Below, piece after piece: positions 27,056 through 37,729 of a stretch of 64,000 nucleotides of DNA. The stretch covers positions 2,294,001-2,358,000 of the forward strand of contig NZ_CP012982.1 of the NCBI RefSeq assembly GCF_001411495.1, given 5' to 3'. Both the position numbers and the translations under genes were made by a program. The stretch comes from Burkholderia cepacia ATCC 25416 (GTDB lineage: Bacteria > Pseudomonadota > Gammaproteobacteria > Burkholderiales > Burkholderiaceae). Within the stretch, counting starts at the first letter, position 1; every line of letters begins with the position of its first letter. Under the pieces are notes generated by a model. It was not told where the DNA came from. It saw only the letters and a program-made list of their open reading frames with translations, and did not search any database.

Positions 27056-27093
27056 GGCCGACGGGTGGCCGGTTTTTTTCGGGAGAGTCGCTC

Positions 27094-27858
27094 ATGAGAT
27101 TGCAGGGCAAACGCGCGCTGGTGACGGCGGCCGGGCAGGGTATCGGCCGCGCGACCGCGCTGCGGTTCGCGAGCGAGGGCGCCGACGTGCTGGCGACCGA
27201 CGTCAACGAAGCCGCGCTCGTGCGGCTCGAGGCCGACGCCGAACGCGCGGGCAGCCGGCTGGCCACGCGGCGGCTCGACGTCACCGATGCGCAGGACGTC
27301 GCGGCGCTTGCCGCGAACGAGCGCGCGTTCGACGTGCTGTTCAACTGCGCGGGCTATGTCCACCACGGCTCGATCCTCGACTGCGACGACGACGCATGGG
27401 CGTTCTCGCTGAACCTGAACGTCACGTCGATGTACCGCCTGATTCGCGCGCTGCTGCCCGCGATGCTCGAAGCGGGCGGCGCGTCGATCATCAACATGGC
27501 GTCGGCCGCGTCGAGCGTGAAGGGCGTGCCGAACCGCTTCGTCTACGGCACGACCAAGGCGGCCGTGATCGGCCTGACCAAGGCGGTGGCCGCCGATTTC
27601 GTCGAGCGCGGCATCCGCTGCAACGCGATCTGCCCGGGCACGATCGAATCGCCGTCGCTGGAGCAGCGGATCGCCGACCAGGCGCGCATGCGCGACGTGT
27701 CGGCCGATGAGGTGCGCCAGGCGTTCGTCGCACGCCAGCCGATCGGCCGCATCGGCACCGCGGACGAAGTGGCCGCGCTCGCGCTGTACCTCGCGTCCGA
27801 CGAAGCGTCGTTCACGACCGGCGCGATCCACCTGATCGACGGCGGCTGGTCGAACTGA
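27094..27858 (+). CDS. 2-keto-3-deoxy-L-fuconate dehydrogenase (SDR)
   Basis: NAD-dependent SDR of 254 residues expected to oxidise 2-keto-3-deoxy-L-fuconate to the 2,4-diketo acid. Motifs: TAAGQGIGRA for the cofactor, NCAGYVHHG, and the YGTTK active-site pair. It closely resembles the DHRS6/BDH2 group, sharing VHHG, NMASAASSVKGV and CPGTIESPSL. Neighbouring L-fuconate dehydratase and fumarylacetoacetate-hydrolase-type genes support the sugar-acid role. First gene of the cluster. Confidence 0.86.
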   Translation: MRLQGKRALVTAAGQGIGRATALRFASEGADVLATDVNEAALVRLEADAERAGSRLATRRLDVTDAQDVAALAANERAFDVLFNCAGYVHHGSILDCDDDAWAFSLNLNVTSMYRLIRALLPAMLEAGGASIINMASAASSVKGVPNRFVYGTTKAAVIGLTKAVAADFVERGIRCNAICPGTIESPSLEQRIADQARMRDVSADEVRQAFVARQPIGRIGTADEVAALALYLASDEASFTTGAIHLIDGGWSN

Positions 27859-27901
27859 CCTCGCCTTTCCCCGTTCACTTTCCATTTCCGTTCAAGACGA
27901 T

Positions 27902-28744
27902 ATGAAACTGCTGAGATTTGGCGACAAGCACCATGAAAAACCGGGCCTGCTCGATGCGCAAGGCCACATCCGCGACCTGTCGGGCGTGATCGACGATCTC
28001 GCCGGCGATGCGCTGGCGCCGGCCTCGCTCGCGCGGTTGCGCGACATTCCGCCGTCGTCGCTGCCACGGGTCGAAGGCACGCCGCGGCTCGGCGCGTGCG
28101 TCGGCCGCGTCGGCAAGTTCATCTGCATCGGGCTCAACTATTCCGACCACGCGGCCGAATCGGGGATGGAGGTGCCGAAGGAGCCCGTCGTGTTCGGCAA
28201 GTGGACGAGCGCGATCTCGGGGCCGAACGACGACGTCGAGATTCCGCGCGGCTCGGAGAAGACCGACTGGGAGGTCGAACTCGGCGTGGTGATCGGCCAG
28301 GGCGGTCGTTATATCGCGGAAGCCGACGCGCTGTCGCACGTGGCGGGCTACTGCGTCGTGAACGACGTGTCGGAGCGTGAATTCCAGCTCGAACGCGGCG
28401 GCACGTGGGACAAGGGCAAGGGCAACGACACGTTCGGGCCGCTCGGCCCGTGGCTCGTGACGGCCGACGAAGTGCCCGATCCGCATGCGCTGCGGCTGTG
28501 GCTCGACGTCGACGGCCATCGCTACCAGAACGGCACGACCGCGACGATGGTGTTCCGCGTGCCGCACCTGATCAGCTACCTGAGCCGCTTCATGAGCCTG
28601 CAGCCGGGCGACGTGATCTCGACCGGCACGCCGCCGGGTGTCGGCCTCGGGCAGAAGCCGCCCGTCTATCTGCGCGCCGGGCAGGTGATCACGCTCGGTA
28701 TCGACGGGCTCGGCGAGCAACGCCAGCGCACCGTGCAGGCCTGA
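27902..28744 (+). CDS. 2,4-diketo-3-deoxy-L-fuconate hydrolase (FAH family)
   Basis: Fumarylacetoacetate hydrolase-family protein of 280 residues. The metal-binding signature is WEVELGVVIG with NYSDHAAE upstream and GDVISTGTPPGVG near the C-terminus. In the non-phosphorylative L-fucose route this enzyme splits 2,4-diketo-3-deoxy-L-fuconate to pyruvate and L-lactate. Family members are often labelled ureidoglycolate lyase, but context here argues for the sugar acid. Confidence 0.85.
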   Translation: MKLLRFGDKHHEKPGLLDAQGHIRDLSGVIDDLAGDALAPASLARLRDIPPSSLPRVEGTPRLGACVGRVGKFICIGLNYSDHAAESGMEVPKEPVVFGKWTSAISGPNDDVEIPRGSEKTDWEVELGVVIGQGGRYIAEADALSHVAGYCVVNDVSEREFQLERGGTWDKGKGNDTFGPLGPWLVTADEVPDPHALRLWLDVDGHRYQNGTTATMVFRVPHLISYLSRFMSLQPGDVISTGTPPGVGLGQKPPVYLRAGQVITLGIDGLGEQRQRTVQA

Positions 28745-28767
28745 TTCCCTTTCGCGGACGATTCGTC

Positions 28768-30045
28768 ATGCCTATCATTCGATCGATGCGCGTCCTCGAC
28801 GTGCGCTTCCCGACCTCGCGCCAGCTCGACGGCTCCGATGCGATGAACCCGGACCCCGATTATTCGGCCGCGTACGTCGTGCTCGAAACCGACCGCGACG
28901 GGCTCGAAGGTCACGGCCTCACGTTCACCATCGGGCGCGGCAACGAGATCTGCTGCGCGGCGATCGACGCGATGCGTCACCTCGTCGTCGGCCTCGACCT
29001 CGACTGGATTCGCGCGGACATGGGCCGCTTCTGGCGGCACGTCACGTCGGACAGCCAGTTGCGCTGGATCGGCCCCGACAAGGGGGCGATTCATCTGGCG
29101 ACGGGGGCCGTCGTCAACGCGGTGTGGGACCTGTGGGCGAAAGCCGAACGCAAGCCGCTTTGGCGGCTCGTTGCCGACCTGAGCCCCGAGGAACTGGTGC
29201 GCGCGATCGACTTCCGCTACCTGACGGACTGCCTGAAGCCGGACGAAGCGCTCGACCTGCTGCGCAGGCAGGCGCCGGGCAAGGCCGAACGGATCGCGAT
29301 TCTCGAGCGCGACGGCTACCCGTGCTACACGACGTCGGCCGGCTGGCTCGGCTACAGCGACGACAAGCTGCGGCGGCTGTGCCGCGAAGCCGTCGAAGCC
29401 GGGTTCGACCACGTGAAGCTGAAAGTCGGCGCGAACCTGGAGGACGATATCCGCCGCGTGACGATCGCGCGCGAAGTGATCGGCCCGGACCGCAAGCTGA
29501 TGATCGACGCGAACCAGGTGTGGGAAGTGGACGAGGCGATCGACTGGGTGCGCGAGCTGGCGTTCGCGCGGCCATGGTTCATCGAGGAGCCGACGAGCCC
29601 CGACGATGTCGAAGGGCATCGCACGATCCGCGAAGCGATCGCACCCGTGCAGGTCGCGACCGGCGAGATGTGCCAGAACCGCGTCCTGTTCAAGCAGTTC
29701 ATCGCGCGCGGTGCGATCGACGTCGTGCAGATCGATGCGTGCCGGCTCGGCGGCGTGAACGAGATTCTCGCGGTGATGCTGATGGCCGCGAAGTACGGGC
29801 TGCCCGTCTGCCCGCATGCGGGCGGCGTCGGGTTGTGCGAATACGTACAGCATCTGTCGATGATCGACTACGTGTGCATTTCCGGCACGAAGGAAGGGCG
29901 CGTAACGGAGTACGTCGATCACCTGCACGAGCATTTCGTCGAACCGTGCATCGTGCGCGGCGCGGCCTACATGCCGCCGACGGCACCCGGTTTTTCGATC
30001 GAGATGAAACCCGAATCGCTGGAGCAATACCGGTTCCGGGGCTGA
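28768..30045 (+). CDS. fucD: L-fuconate dehydratase (enolase superfamily)
   Basis: Mg-dependent dehydratase of 425 residues converting L-fuconate to 2-keto-3-deoxy-L-fuconate. Catalytic and metal residues can be placed: K217/K219 (KLKVG), D247 and N249 (IDANQVW), E273 or E274 (IEEPTSPDD), E300 (TGEMC) and H350 (CPHAGGVG). These lie one position from the residues described for the Xanthomonas enzyme (K218, K220, D248, E274, E301, H351, from memory), which makes the assignment strong. ATG 28768 starts the capping domain with the expected RVLDVRFPTS. Confidence 0.94.
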   Translation: MPIIRSMRVLDVRFPTSRQLDGSDAMNPDPDYSAAYVVLETDRDGLEGHGLTFTIGRGNEICCAAIDAMRHLVVGLDLDWIRADMGRFWRHVTSDSQLRWIGPDKGAIHLATGAVVNAVWDLWAKAERKPLWRLVADLSPEELVRAIDFRYLTDCLKPDEALDLLRRQAPGKAERIAILERDGYPCYTTSAGWLGYSDDKLRRLCREAVEAGFDHVKLKVGANLEDDIRRVTIAREVIGPDRKLMIDANQVWEVDEAIDWVRELAFARPWFIEEPTSPDDVEGHRTIREAIAPVQVATGEMCQNRVLFKQFIARGAIDVVQIDACRLGGVNEILAVMLMAAKYGLPVCPHAGGVGLCEYVQHLSMIDYVCISGTKEGRVTEYVDHLHEHFVEPCIVRGAAYMPPTAPGFSIEMKPESLEQYRFRG

Positions 30046-30055
30046 CACGCGTTGA

Positions 30056-30865
<810 letters not shown>

Positions 30866-30877
30866 GGGCAGCGCTCC

Positions 30878-32416
30878 ATGCAACCCGACCCGAACCTGAC
30901 TGCCGCGCCGCCGCTGATCGCATTGACCGGCATCGGCAAGCGCTTCCCGGGCGTGCAGGCGCTCGACGATTGCCGTTTCGACCTGCGGGCCGGCGAAGTG
31001 CATGCGCTGATGGGCGAGAACGGCGCCGGCAAGTCGACGTTGATGAAGATCCTCGCGGGCGTGTACCAGCGCGACGACGGCGAGATCCGGATGGACGGCC
31101 GCGCGGTGGAGATCGCCGATCCGCGCGCCGCGCAGGCGCTCGGGATCGGCATCATCCATCAGGAACTGAACCTGATGAACCACCTGAGCGTCGCGCAGAA
31201 CATCTTCATCGGCCGCGAGCCGCGCGGCCGCTTCGGCGTGTTCGTCGACGAAGACACGCTGAATCGCGATGCCGCCGCGATCTTCCGGCGGATGCGGCTC
31301 GATCTCGACCCGCGCACGCCGGTCGGCCGGCTGACGGTTGCGAAGCAGCAGATGGTCGAGATCGCGAAGGCGCTGTCGTTCGACTCGCGCGTGCTGATCA
31401 TGGACGAGCCGACCGCCGCGCTCAACAACGCGGAGATCGCCGAGCTGTTTCGTATCATCCGCGACCTGCGTGCGAACGGCGTCGGCATCGTTTATATCTC
31501 GCACAAGATGGACGAGCTGCGCCAGATCGCCGATCGCGTGACCGTGATGCGCGACGGCAAGTACGTCGCGACCGTGCCGATGGCGGATACGTCGATGGAC
31601 GCGATCATCGCGATGATGGTCGGCCGCCAGCTCGCGACGGAATTCCGCACGCCGCCCGATACGTCCGCGAACGACGTCGCGCTCGAAGTGCGCGGGCTGT
31701 CGCGCGGCCGCGCGATCCGCGACGTCGGCTTCACGCTGCGGCGCGGCGAGATCCTCGGCTTCGCGGGGCTGATGGGCGCGGGCCGCACCGAGGTCGCGCG
31801 CGCGGTGTTCGGCGCCGACCCGATCGACGCGGGCGAGATCCGCGTGCACGGCAAGACCGTGACGATCCGCACGCCGGCCGATGCGGTGAAGCACGGCATC
31901 GGCTATCTGTCCGAGGATCGCAAGCACTTCGGGCTCGCGGTCGGGATGGACGTGCAGAACAACATCGCCATGTCGAGCATGCGCCGTTTCGTGCGCCGTG
32001 GCGTGTTTCTCGACGCGCGCGCGATGCGCGACACCGCACACGCGTATGTGCGGCAGCTCGCGATCCGCACGCCGTCGGTCGCGCAGCCCGCGCGCCTTTT
32101 GTCGGGCGGCAACCAGCAGAAGATCGTGATCGCGAAGTGGCTGCTGCGCGACTGCGACATCCTGTTCTTCGACGAGCCGACGCGCGGCATCGACGTCGGC
32201 GCGAAGAGCGAGATCTACAAGCTGCTCGACGCGCTGGCCGCCGACGGCAAGGCGATCGTGATGATCTCGTCGGAACTGCCCGAAGTGCTGCGCATGAGCC
32301 ACCGGATTCTCGTGATGTGCGAGGGGCGCGTGACCGGCGAACTGCGCGCGGCCGACGCCACGCAGGAAAAGATCATGCAGCTCGCGACGCAGCGCGAGTC
32401 GACCGTGTTGTCCTGA
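30878..32416 (+). CDS. Sugar ABC transporter ATP-binding protein, two-domain
   Basis: RbsA/MglA-type ATPase of 512 residues with two fused nucleotide-binding domains. The first has Walker [10 protein letters not shown] and Walker [11 protein letters not shown]. In the second, the Walker A position is degenerate (GLMGAGRTE), as usual in this family, while LSGGNQQK and [11 protein letters not shown] are intact. It starts 12 bases after the SDR gene. Likely substrate is L-fucose or a related sugar, from the surrounding enzymes. Confidence 0.95.
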   Translation: MQPDPNLTAAPPLIALTGIGKRFPGVQALDDCRFDLRAGEVHALMGENGAGKSTLMKILAGVYQRDDGEIRMDGRAVEIADPRAAQALGIGIIHQELNLMNHLSVAQNIFIGREPRGRFGVFVDEDTLNRDAAAIFRRMRLDLDPRTPVGRLTVAKQQMVEIAKALSFDSRVLIMDEPTAALNNAEIAELFRIIRDLRANGVGIVYISHKMDELRQIADRVTVMRDGKYVATVPMADTSMDAIIAMMVGRQLATEFRTPPDTSANDVALEVRGLSRGRAIRDVGFTLRRGEILGFAGLMGAGRTEVARAVFGADPIDAGEIRVHGKTVTIRTPADAVKHGIGYLSEDRKHFGLAVGMDVQNNIAMSSMRRFVRRGVFLDARAMRDTAHAYVRQLAIRTPSVAQPARLLSGGNQQKIVIAKWLLRDCDILFFDEPTRGIDVGAKSEIYKLLDALAADGKAIVMISSELPEVLRMSHRILVMCEGRVTGELRAADATQEKIMQLATQRESTVLS

Positions 32417-32447
32417 TTCAGACGCCGATCCATACGCCTATCCGATC

Positions 32448-33485
32448 ATGTCCAACGATACGCATCCCGTTCCGCCCCTTGCGTCCGCCGATACGCCTGC
32501 CGGCGCATCGAGCCTGAAGTCGCGCTTCTTCAACCCCGCCGCGCGCCAGAAGCTGCTCGCGTTCGCGAGCCTCGTGCTGCTGATCGTGTTCTTCAGCTTC
32601 GCGTCGCCGAACTTCCTCGAAGTCGACAACCTCGTCACGATCCTGCAGGCCACCGCCGTGAACGGCGTGCTGGCGGTCGCGTGCACCTACGTGATCATCA
32701 CGTCGGGCATCGACCTGTCGGTCGGCACGCTGATGACGTTCTGCGCGGTGATGGCCGGCGTCGTGCTGACGAAGTGGGGCATGCCGCTGCCGCTCGGGAT
32801 CCTGGCCGCGCTGTTTTTCGGCGCGCTGTCGGGTTGCGTATCGGGCTTCGTGATCGCGAAGATGAAGGTGCCGCCGTTCATCGCGACGCTTGGCATGATG
32901 ATGCTGCTCAAGGGGCTGTCGCTGGTGATCTCGGGCACGCGGCCGATCTACTTCAACGACACGCCGGGCTTCACGTCGATCGCGCAGGATTCGCTGATCG
33001 GCAACCTGATTCCGGCGCTGCCGATCCCGAATGCGGTGCTGATCCTGTTCCTCGTCGCGATCGGCGCATCGATCGTGCTGAACCGCACGATCTTCGGCCG
33101 TTACACGTTCGCGCTCGGCAGCAACGAGGAGGCGCTGCGGCTGTCCGGCGTGAACGTCGACGCGTGGAAGATCGCCGTCTACACGTTCAGCGGCGCGGTG
33201 TGCGGGATCGCCGGGCTGCTGATCGCGTCGCGGCTGAACTCCGCGCAGCCGGCGCTCGGGCAGGGCTACGAGCTCGATGCGATCGCGGCCGTCGTGATCG
33301 GCGGCACGTCGCTGTCGGGCGGCGCGGGCAGCATCGTCGGCACCATCATCGGCGCGTTCATCATGAGCGTGCTGACCAACGGCCTGCGCATCATGTCGGT
33401 CGCGCAGGAATGGCAGACGGTCGTGACGGGCGTGATCATCATCCTGGCCGTCTACGTCGACATCCTGCGCCGGCGGCGCCGCTGA
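32448..33485 (+). CDS. Sugar ABC transporter permease, RbsC type
   Basis: Inner-membrane permease of 345 residues with about eight to ten hydrophobic helices. The family sequence ITSGIDLSVGTL and the cytoplasmic GSNEEALRLSGVNV loop (the coupling site for the ATPase) are present, as is GGTSLSGGAGSI near the C-terminus. It probably works as a dimer with the preceding ATPase and following binding protein. Confidence 0.95.
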   Translation: MSNDTHPVPPLASADTPAGASSLKSRFFNPAARQKLLAFASLVLLIVFFSFASPNFLEVDNLVTILQATAVNGVLAVACTYVIITSGIDLSVGTLMTFCAVMAGVVLTKWGMPLPLGILAALFFGALSGCVSGFVIAKMKVPPFIATLGMMMLLKGLSLVISGTRPIYFNDTPGFTSIAQDSLIGNLIPALPIPNAVLILFLVAIGASIVLNRTIFGRYTFALGSNEEALRLSGVNVDAWKIAVYTFSGAVCGIAGLLIASRLNSAQPALGQGYELDAIAAVVIGGTSLSGGAGSIVGTIIGAFIMSVLTNGLRIMSVAQEWQTVVTGVIIILAVYVDILRRRRR

Positions 33486-33573
33486 CGCACGTATGTACGC
33501 AGGCATGTGCTTCACCGCCGGTTCCGGCCGGCGTTCCAGTCGTTCCAGTCGATACGAAAAAAGGAGACGCGAA

Positions 33574-34515
33574 GTGATCAGGAGCAAGGTGTTGAACGCG
33601 ATCGTCGGGCTGACGTTCGCCGTCGGCGTCACGGCCGGTGCGCACGCGCAGGAAGCCTACATCCCGCTGATCTCGAAGGGCTTCCAGCATCAGTTCTGGC
33701 AGGCCGTGAAATCGGGCGCGACGCAGGCCGCGAAGGACTACAAGGTGAAGGTGACGTTCGAAGGGCCCGAAACCGAGGCGATGGTCGACAAGCAGATCGA
33801 CATGCTGTCGGCCGCGATCGCGAAGAAGCCGGCCGCGCTCGGCTTCGCGGCACTCGACAGCAAGGCCGCGCTGCCGCTCCTGAAGAAGGCGCAGGCCGAG
33901 AAGATTCCGGTGATCGCATTCGACTCGGGCGTCGACAGCGACATCCCGGTGACGACGGCCGCGACCAACAACAAGGCCGCCGCCGCGCTGGCCGCCGACA
34001 AGCTCGCCGCGCTGATCGGCGACGAGGGCGAAGTGGCGGTGGTCGCGCACGACCAGACGAGCCGCACCGGCATCGACCGCCGCGACGGTTTTCTCGAGCG
34101 GATGAAAGCGGCGCACCCGAAGGTGCAGGTCGTGACCGTGCAGTACGGCGAAGGCGACCAGCTGAAGTCGACCGAGGTGACGAAGTCGATCCTGCAGGGG
34201 TACCCGAAGCTCAAGGGGCTGTTCGGCACCAACGAAGGCTCGGCGATCGGCGTGGTCAACGGCGTGCGTGAAATGAAGCGCAAGGTCGTGATCGTCGGCT
34301 ACGATTCGGGCAAGCAGCAGAAGGACGCGATCCGCAGCGGGCTGATGGCCGGCGCGATCACGCAGAACCCGATCGGGATCGGCTACAAGACGGTCGAGGC
34401 GGCCGTGAAGGCGATCAAGGGCGAGAAGCTGCCGAAGGTCATCGATACCGGTTTCTACTGGTACGACAAGACCAATATCGACGATCCGAAGATCGCGGCG
34501 GTGCTGTACGACTGA
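33574..34515 (+). CDS. Sugar ABC transporter periplasmic binding protein
   Basis: RbsB-family binding protein of 313 residues with a signal peptide ending near AGAHA-QEA. The GTG at 33574 is preferred because an AAGGAGA ribosome site lies just upstream and the signal peptide begins there. Type I fold segments IPVIAFDSGVDS and LFGTNEGSAIGVVNG line the sugar pocket. Third component of the transporter that supplies the L-fucose pathway. Confidence 0.93.
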   Translation: MIRSKVLNAIVGLTFAVGVTAGAHAQEAYIPLISKGFQHQFWQAVKSGATQAAKDYKVKVTFEGPETEAMVDKQIDMLSAAIAKKPAALGFAALDSKAALPLLKKAQAEKIPVIAFDSGVDSDIPVTTAATNNKAAAALAADKLAALIGDEGEVAVVAHDQTSRTGIDRRDGFLERMKAAHPKVQVVTVQYGEGDQLKSTEVTKSILQGYPKLKGLFGTNEGSAIGVVNGVREMKRKVVIVGYDSGKQQKDAIRSGLMAGAITQNPIGIGYKTVEAAVKAIKGEKLPKVIDTGFYWYDKTNIDDPKIAAVLYD

Positions 34516-34595
34516 ACGCCGTGCCACGGCGCCGCCGCGCGCGGCGCGTAGCGTGTGCGGCGGCGCGGGCGGCCGGAGCAGAACACGAGGACACC

Positions 34596-35486
34596 ATGGG
34601 CGCAGTGCGTATCGATTCCCATCAGCACTTCTGGCGTTATCGCGCGGCCGACTATCCGTGGATCGGCCCCGGCATGGAGGTGCTCGCGCACGACTACCTG
34701 CCCGACGCGTTGCGGCCGCTGATGCATGCGCAGGCGCTCGGCGCATCGATCGCGGTGCAGGCGCGCGCCGGGCGCGACGAGACCGCGTTCCTGCTCGATC
34801 TCGCCCGCGACGACGCGCACATCGCGGCGGTGGTCGGCTGGGAGGATCTCGCCGCGCCGCAGCTTGCCGAGCGCGTCGCCGAATGGCGCAGCCCGAAGCT
34901 GCGCGGCTTCCGGCACCAGGTGCAGGACGAAGCCGACGCCGGCGCGTTCGTCGCCGATCCCGGTTTCAACCGCGGCATCGCGTGGCTGCAGGCGAACGGT
35001 TACGTGTACGACGTGCTCGTGTTCGAGCGCCAGTTGCCGGACGTGCAGGCGTTCTGCGCGCGGCACGATGCGCACTGGCTCGTGCTCGATCACGCCGGCA
35101 AGCCCGCGCTCGCCGAATTCGAGCGCGACGAATCGGCGCTCGCGCGCTGGCGCGCCGCGTTGCGCGAGCTGGGCGCGCTGCCGCACGTCGCGTGCAAGCT
35201 GTCGGGGCTCGTGACGGAAGCGGACTGGAAGCGCGGCCTGCGCGGGAAGGACGTCCGGCATATCGAGCAGTGCCTCGACGCGGCGCTCGACGCGTTCGGC
35301 CCGCAGCGGCTGATGTTCGGTTCGGACTGGCCGGTGTGCCTGCTGGCCGCGTCGTATGACGAAGTCGCATCGATCGTCGAGCGCTGGGCCGAATCGCGGC
35401 TGTCGGCGGCCGAGCGCAGCGCGCTGTGGGGCGGGACGGCGGCGCGTTGTTACGCGGTGCCGGGCGACGCGAAGCGCGGCATATAA
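34596..35486 (+). CDS. L-fuconolactonase candidate (amidohydrolase family 2)
   Basis: Metal-dependent lactonase of 296 residues. The N-terminal HQHFW metal motif, a central LDHAGKP and the late FGSDWPVCLL motif give the amidohydrolase_2 ligand set. Members with this pattern hydrolyse L-fucono-1,4-lactone or similar lactones. It fits the second step between L-fucose dehydrogenase and L-fuconate dehydratase. Confidence 0.88.
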   Translation: MGAVRIDSHQHFWRYRAADYPWIGPGMEVLAHDYLPDALRPLMHAQALGASIAVQARAGRDETAFLLDLARDDAHIAAVVGWEDLAAPQLAERVAEWRSPKLRGFRHQVQDEADAGAFVADPGFNRGIAWLQANGYVYDVLVFERQLPDVQAFCARHDAHWLVLDHAGKPALAEFERDESALARWRAALRELGALPHVACKLSGLVTEADWKRGLRGKDVRHIEQCLDAALDAFGPQRLMFGSDWPVCLLAASYDEVASIVERWAESRLSAAERSALWGGTAARCYAVPGDAKRGI

Positions 35487-35554
35487 AATAGGCGCGAACG
35501 GCCCGTGCGCTTCGCCGGGCCGTCTGCAATGCAACCGATCACCAGCATCAACGT

Positions 35555-36322
35555 ATGTCCATCCAGCCGATCCAGAACCGCCGCCTGTACCAGCAGATCG
35601 CCGACAAGCTCAGTGCGATGATCGAGTCCGGCGATTTTCCGCCGGGCAGTTACCTGCCGCCCGAGCGCGAACTGGCCGAACAGTTCGGCGTGTCGCGCAC
35701 GTCGGTGCGTGAAGCGCTGATCGCGCTCGAAGTGAGCGGGCTCGTCAGCGTGCGCGTCGGCGACGGCGTGAAGGTGCGCCACCCCGAAACGGCCGCCGCA
35801 CCCGAACCCGCGCCTGACCTGGCAGCGAAGGCCGCGCCGTTCACGGTCATCGAGATCGATCCCGAACTCGGCATCGCACTCGATCTCGATACCGAAATCC
35901 CGCCGTTCGCGCTGTTGCAGGCGCGCCGGCTGATCGAGCCGGAAGCCGCGTCACTTGCCGCGAAGCATGGCTCCGACGAGCAGATCGAAGGCATCCACGA
36001 GGCGTTCCTGCGCAATCAGGAAGACAACCGCAGCGGTTCGCTCACGCATCCGGGCGACCGGCTGTTTCATATCCGCATCGCGGAAGCGAGCGACAACGCC
36101 GCGTATGCGCTGATGATCAAGCAACTGCTCGCGCACAAGTACGACCTGATGTTCCAGCGGCTGCAGTCGCTGTACATGCCGAACGACATGCCGCACCGAT
36201 CGGAACTGGAGCACCGCGCGATCCTCGATGCGATCCGCGCGCGCGACCCGGACGCCGCGCGCCGCGCGATGGCCGAGCACCTCGACGAAGTGATCCGCAT
36301 CTTCGGGCGCGCGCTCGACTGA
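35555..36322 (+). CDS. FadR-subfamily GntR regulator
   Basis: Regulator of 255 residues. The N-terminal winged helix contains ERELAEQFGVSRTSVREALIALE and the C-terminal all-helical FCD domain holds a metal/effector site with conserved HIRIAEASDN and EHRAILDAI. It lies 68 bases after the lactonase gene, same strand, and is the likely repressor of the L-fucose cluster. An 8-bp hairpin (35498-35505 with 35516-35523) in the gap may partly separate it from the operon. Confidence 0.9.
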   Translation: MSIQPIQNRRLYQQIADKLSAMIESGDFPPGSYLPPERELAEQFGVSRTSVREALIALEVSGLVSVRVGDGVKVRHPETAAAPEPAPDLAAKAAPFTVIEIDPELGIALDLDTEIPPFALLQARRLIEPEAASLAAKHGSDEQIEGIHEAFLRNQEDNRSGSLTHPGDRLFHIRIAEASDNAAYALMIKQLLAHKYDLMFQRLQSLYMPNDMPHRSELEHRAILDAIRARDPDAARRAMAEHLDEVIRIFGRALD

Positions 36323-36345
36323 GCGCGCGTCGATGCGCTGCGCGG

Positions 36346-37587
36346 TCAGAAGCGATCCGCGCGATACGGCGCCGGATCGGTGAACGGCGCTTCGCCCGTC
36401 ATCATCTCGGCCAGCAGGCGGCCCGTGACGGGGCCGAGCGTCAGCCCGTGATGGTTGTGCCCGAACGCGAACCACAGCCCGCGATGCGCGGGCGCGGGGC
36501 CGACCACCGGGCGCATGTCGGGCGTGCACGGCCGGAAGCCGAGCCACGGTTGCGGGTCGAGCCGCTCGCCGAAACCGAACAGGGGGCGCGCGACGCGTTC
36601 CGCCCGTTCGAGCTGCACGCCGGTCGGCGGCACGCGGCGGCGCGCGATCTCGACGCCGGTCGTCAGCCGCAGCCCGCGCTTCATCGGTGCAATCACGTAG
36701 CCGTATTCGCGATCGACGATCGGCGCCGACGGCACGCCGCGCGCGGACGGCGCGTAATGCATGTGATAGCCGCGCTTCTCGCGCAGCGGGATCTTGTAGC
36801 CGAACTTGCCGAACACCGTGTCGGACCACGGGCCGAGCGCGACGACGACAGCCGGAGCGGCGGCCGTGCCGTCCTGCGTGTTCACTTGCCAGCCGGGCGA
36901 GAGTGCGTCGAGGCTCGCGGCGTCGCCGGTCAGCAGCGTGCCGCCGCCTTGCACGAACAGATGCGCATACGCTTTGACGAGCGCGGCCGGATCGACGACG
37001 CTTTTCGGATCGAGCCAGTGCAACGCGCCGCAGAAACCGGGTGCGAGGCTCGGTTCGTGCGCGAGCAGCGCGGCGGCATCGAGCGGCGTGATGCCGAGCC
37101 CGTGGCGGCGCGCGGTAAGGCCGGCCTCGGCCACGCCGCGTTCGAATGCGGCGGGCGTGCGGAACGCTTCCAGCCAGCCGTTCGCGCGGATCAGTTCGCC
37201 GGCACCGGCCCGTGCGATCAGCGCGTCGTGCTCGACGATGCAGCGTTCGATCAGCGGCAGCATGTCGCGTGAAGCCGCCGCGTGGCGCAGCGGCGCCGAT
37301 TCCCACCAGAAACGCGCGAGCCAAGGCGCGAACGCGGGCAGCGACGCGCTGTGCCAGTAGAGATCGGTCGAGCGGTTCAGCGCGTAGCGCATCAGCGTGA
37401 ACGGGCTGCGCGGGAACGGATACGGCTCGACCGACGAGCGCTCGATCAGCCCCGCGTTGCCGAAGCTCGTGCCTTCGCCGGGCGCGCCGCGATCGACGAG
37501 GGCGACCTTGCGTCCGCGATCCTGCAGGTGCAGTGCGACGGAGACGCCGACGATGCCGGCGCCGAGAACGATGACGTCGAAGTCCAT
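36346..37587 (-). CDS. FAD-dependent oxidoreductase, DadA-like
   Basis: Flavoprotein of 413 residues of the D-amino acid dehydrogenase/glycine oxidase group. The N-terminal dinucleotide motif is VLGAGIVGVSVALHL, followed by GTSFGNAGLIE and the C-terminal FAFGHNHHGLTLGP region that binds the flavin. It faces the GntR gene tail to tail. The substrate (D-amino acid, hydroxyproline or similar) cannot be decided from sequence. Confidence 0.87.
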   Translation of the reverse strand: MDFDVIVLGAGIVGVSVALHLQDRGRKVALVDRGAPGEGTSFGNAGLIERSSVEPYPFPRSPFTLMRYALNRSTDLYWHSASLPAFAPWLARFWWESAPLRHAAASRDMLPLIERCIVEHDALIARAGAGELIRANGWLEAFRTPAAFERGVAEAGLTARRHGLGITPLDAAALLAHEPSLAPGFCGALHWLDPKSVVDPAALVKAYAHLFVQGGGTLLTGDAASLDALSPGWQVNTQDGTAAAPAVVVALGPWSDTVFGKFGYKIPLREKRGYHMHYAPSARGVPSAPIVDREYGYVIAPMKRGLRLTTGVEIARRRVPPTGVQLERAERVARPLFGFGERLDPQPWLGFRPCTPDMRPVVGPAPAHRGLWFAFGHNHHGLTLGPVTGRLLAEMMTGEAPFTDPAPYRADRF

Positions 37588-37729
37588 CTGTGGTGGTGAG
37601 TGACGGTTAGCCGGGCGAGCGCGAGATCGTGGCGGTTGTTTCGCCCGAACGGGAATTCGTTCGAACTGCAAGCATACTCGCGACGGCGCGGGGCGTGTTG
37701 CGGGCTGCGAGTTGTCGGCCGCTCGCGCG

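Larger units (their letters stand above)
26428..27093. other. Intergenic region ahead of the L-fucose operon
   Basis: About 665 bases without a gene I can support. It contains a strong minus-strand terminator (26624-26653) with no evident upstream gene, an AT-rich patch near 26570-26630, and a nested inverted repeat at 27023-27055 close to the operon start. Open frames on the minus strand are Arg/Pro/Ser-rich and look non-coding. An unannotated minus-strand RNA ending at the terminator is possible. Confidence 0.55.

Noticed and set aside
35498..35523. Hairpin between the lactonase and GntR genes as a rho-independent terminator
   Set aside because: A perfect 8-bp stem but no following T-tract; kept only as a note.
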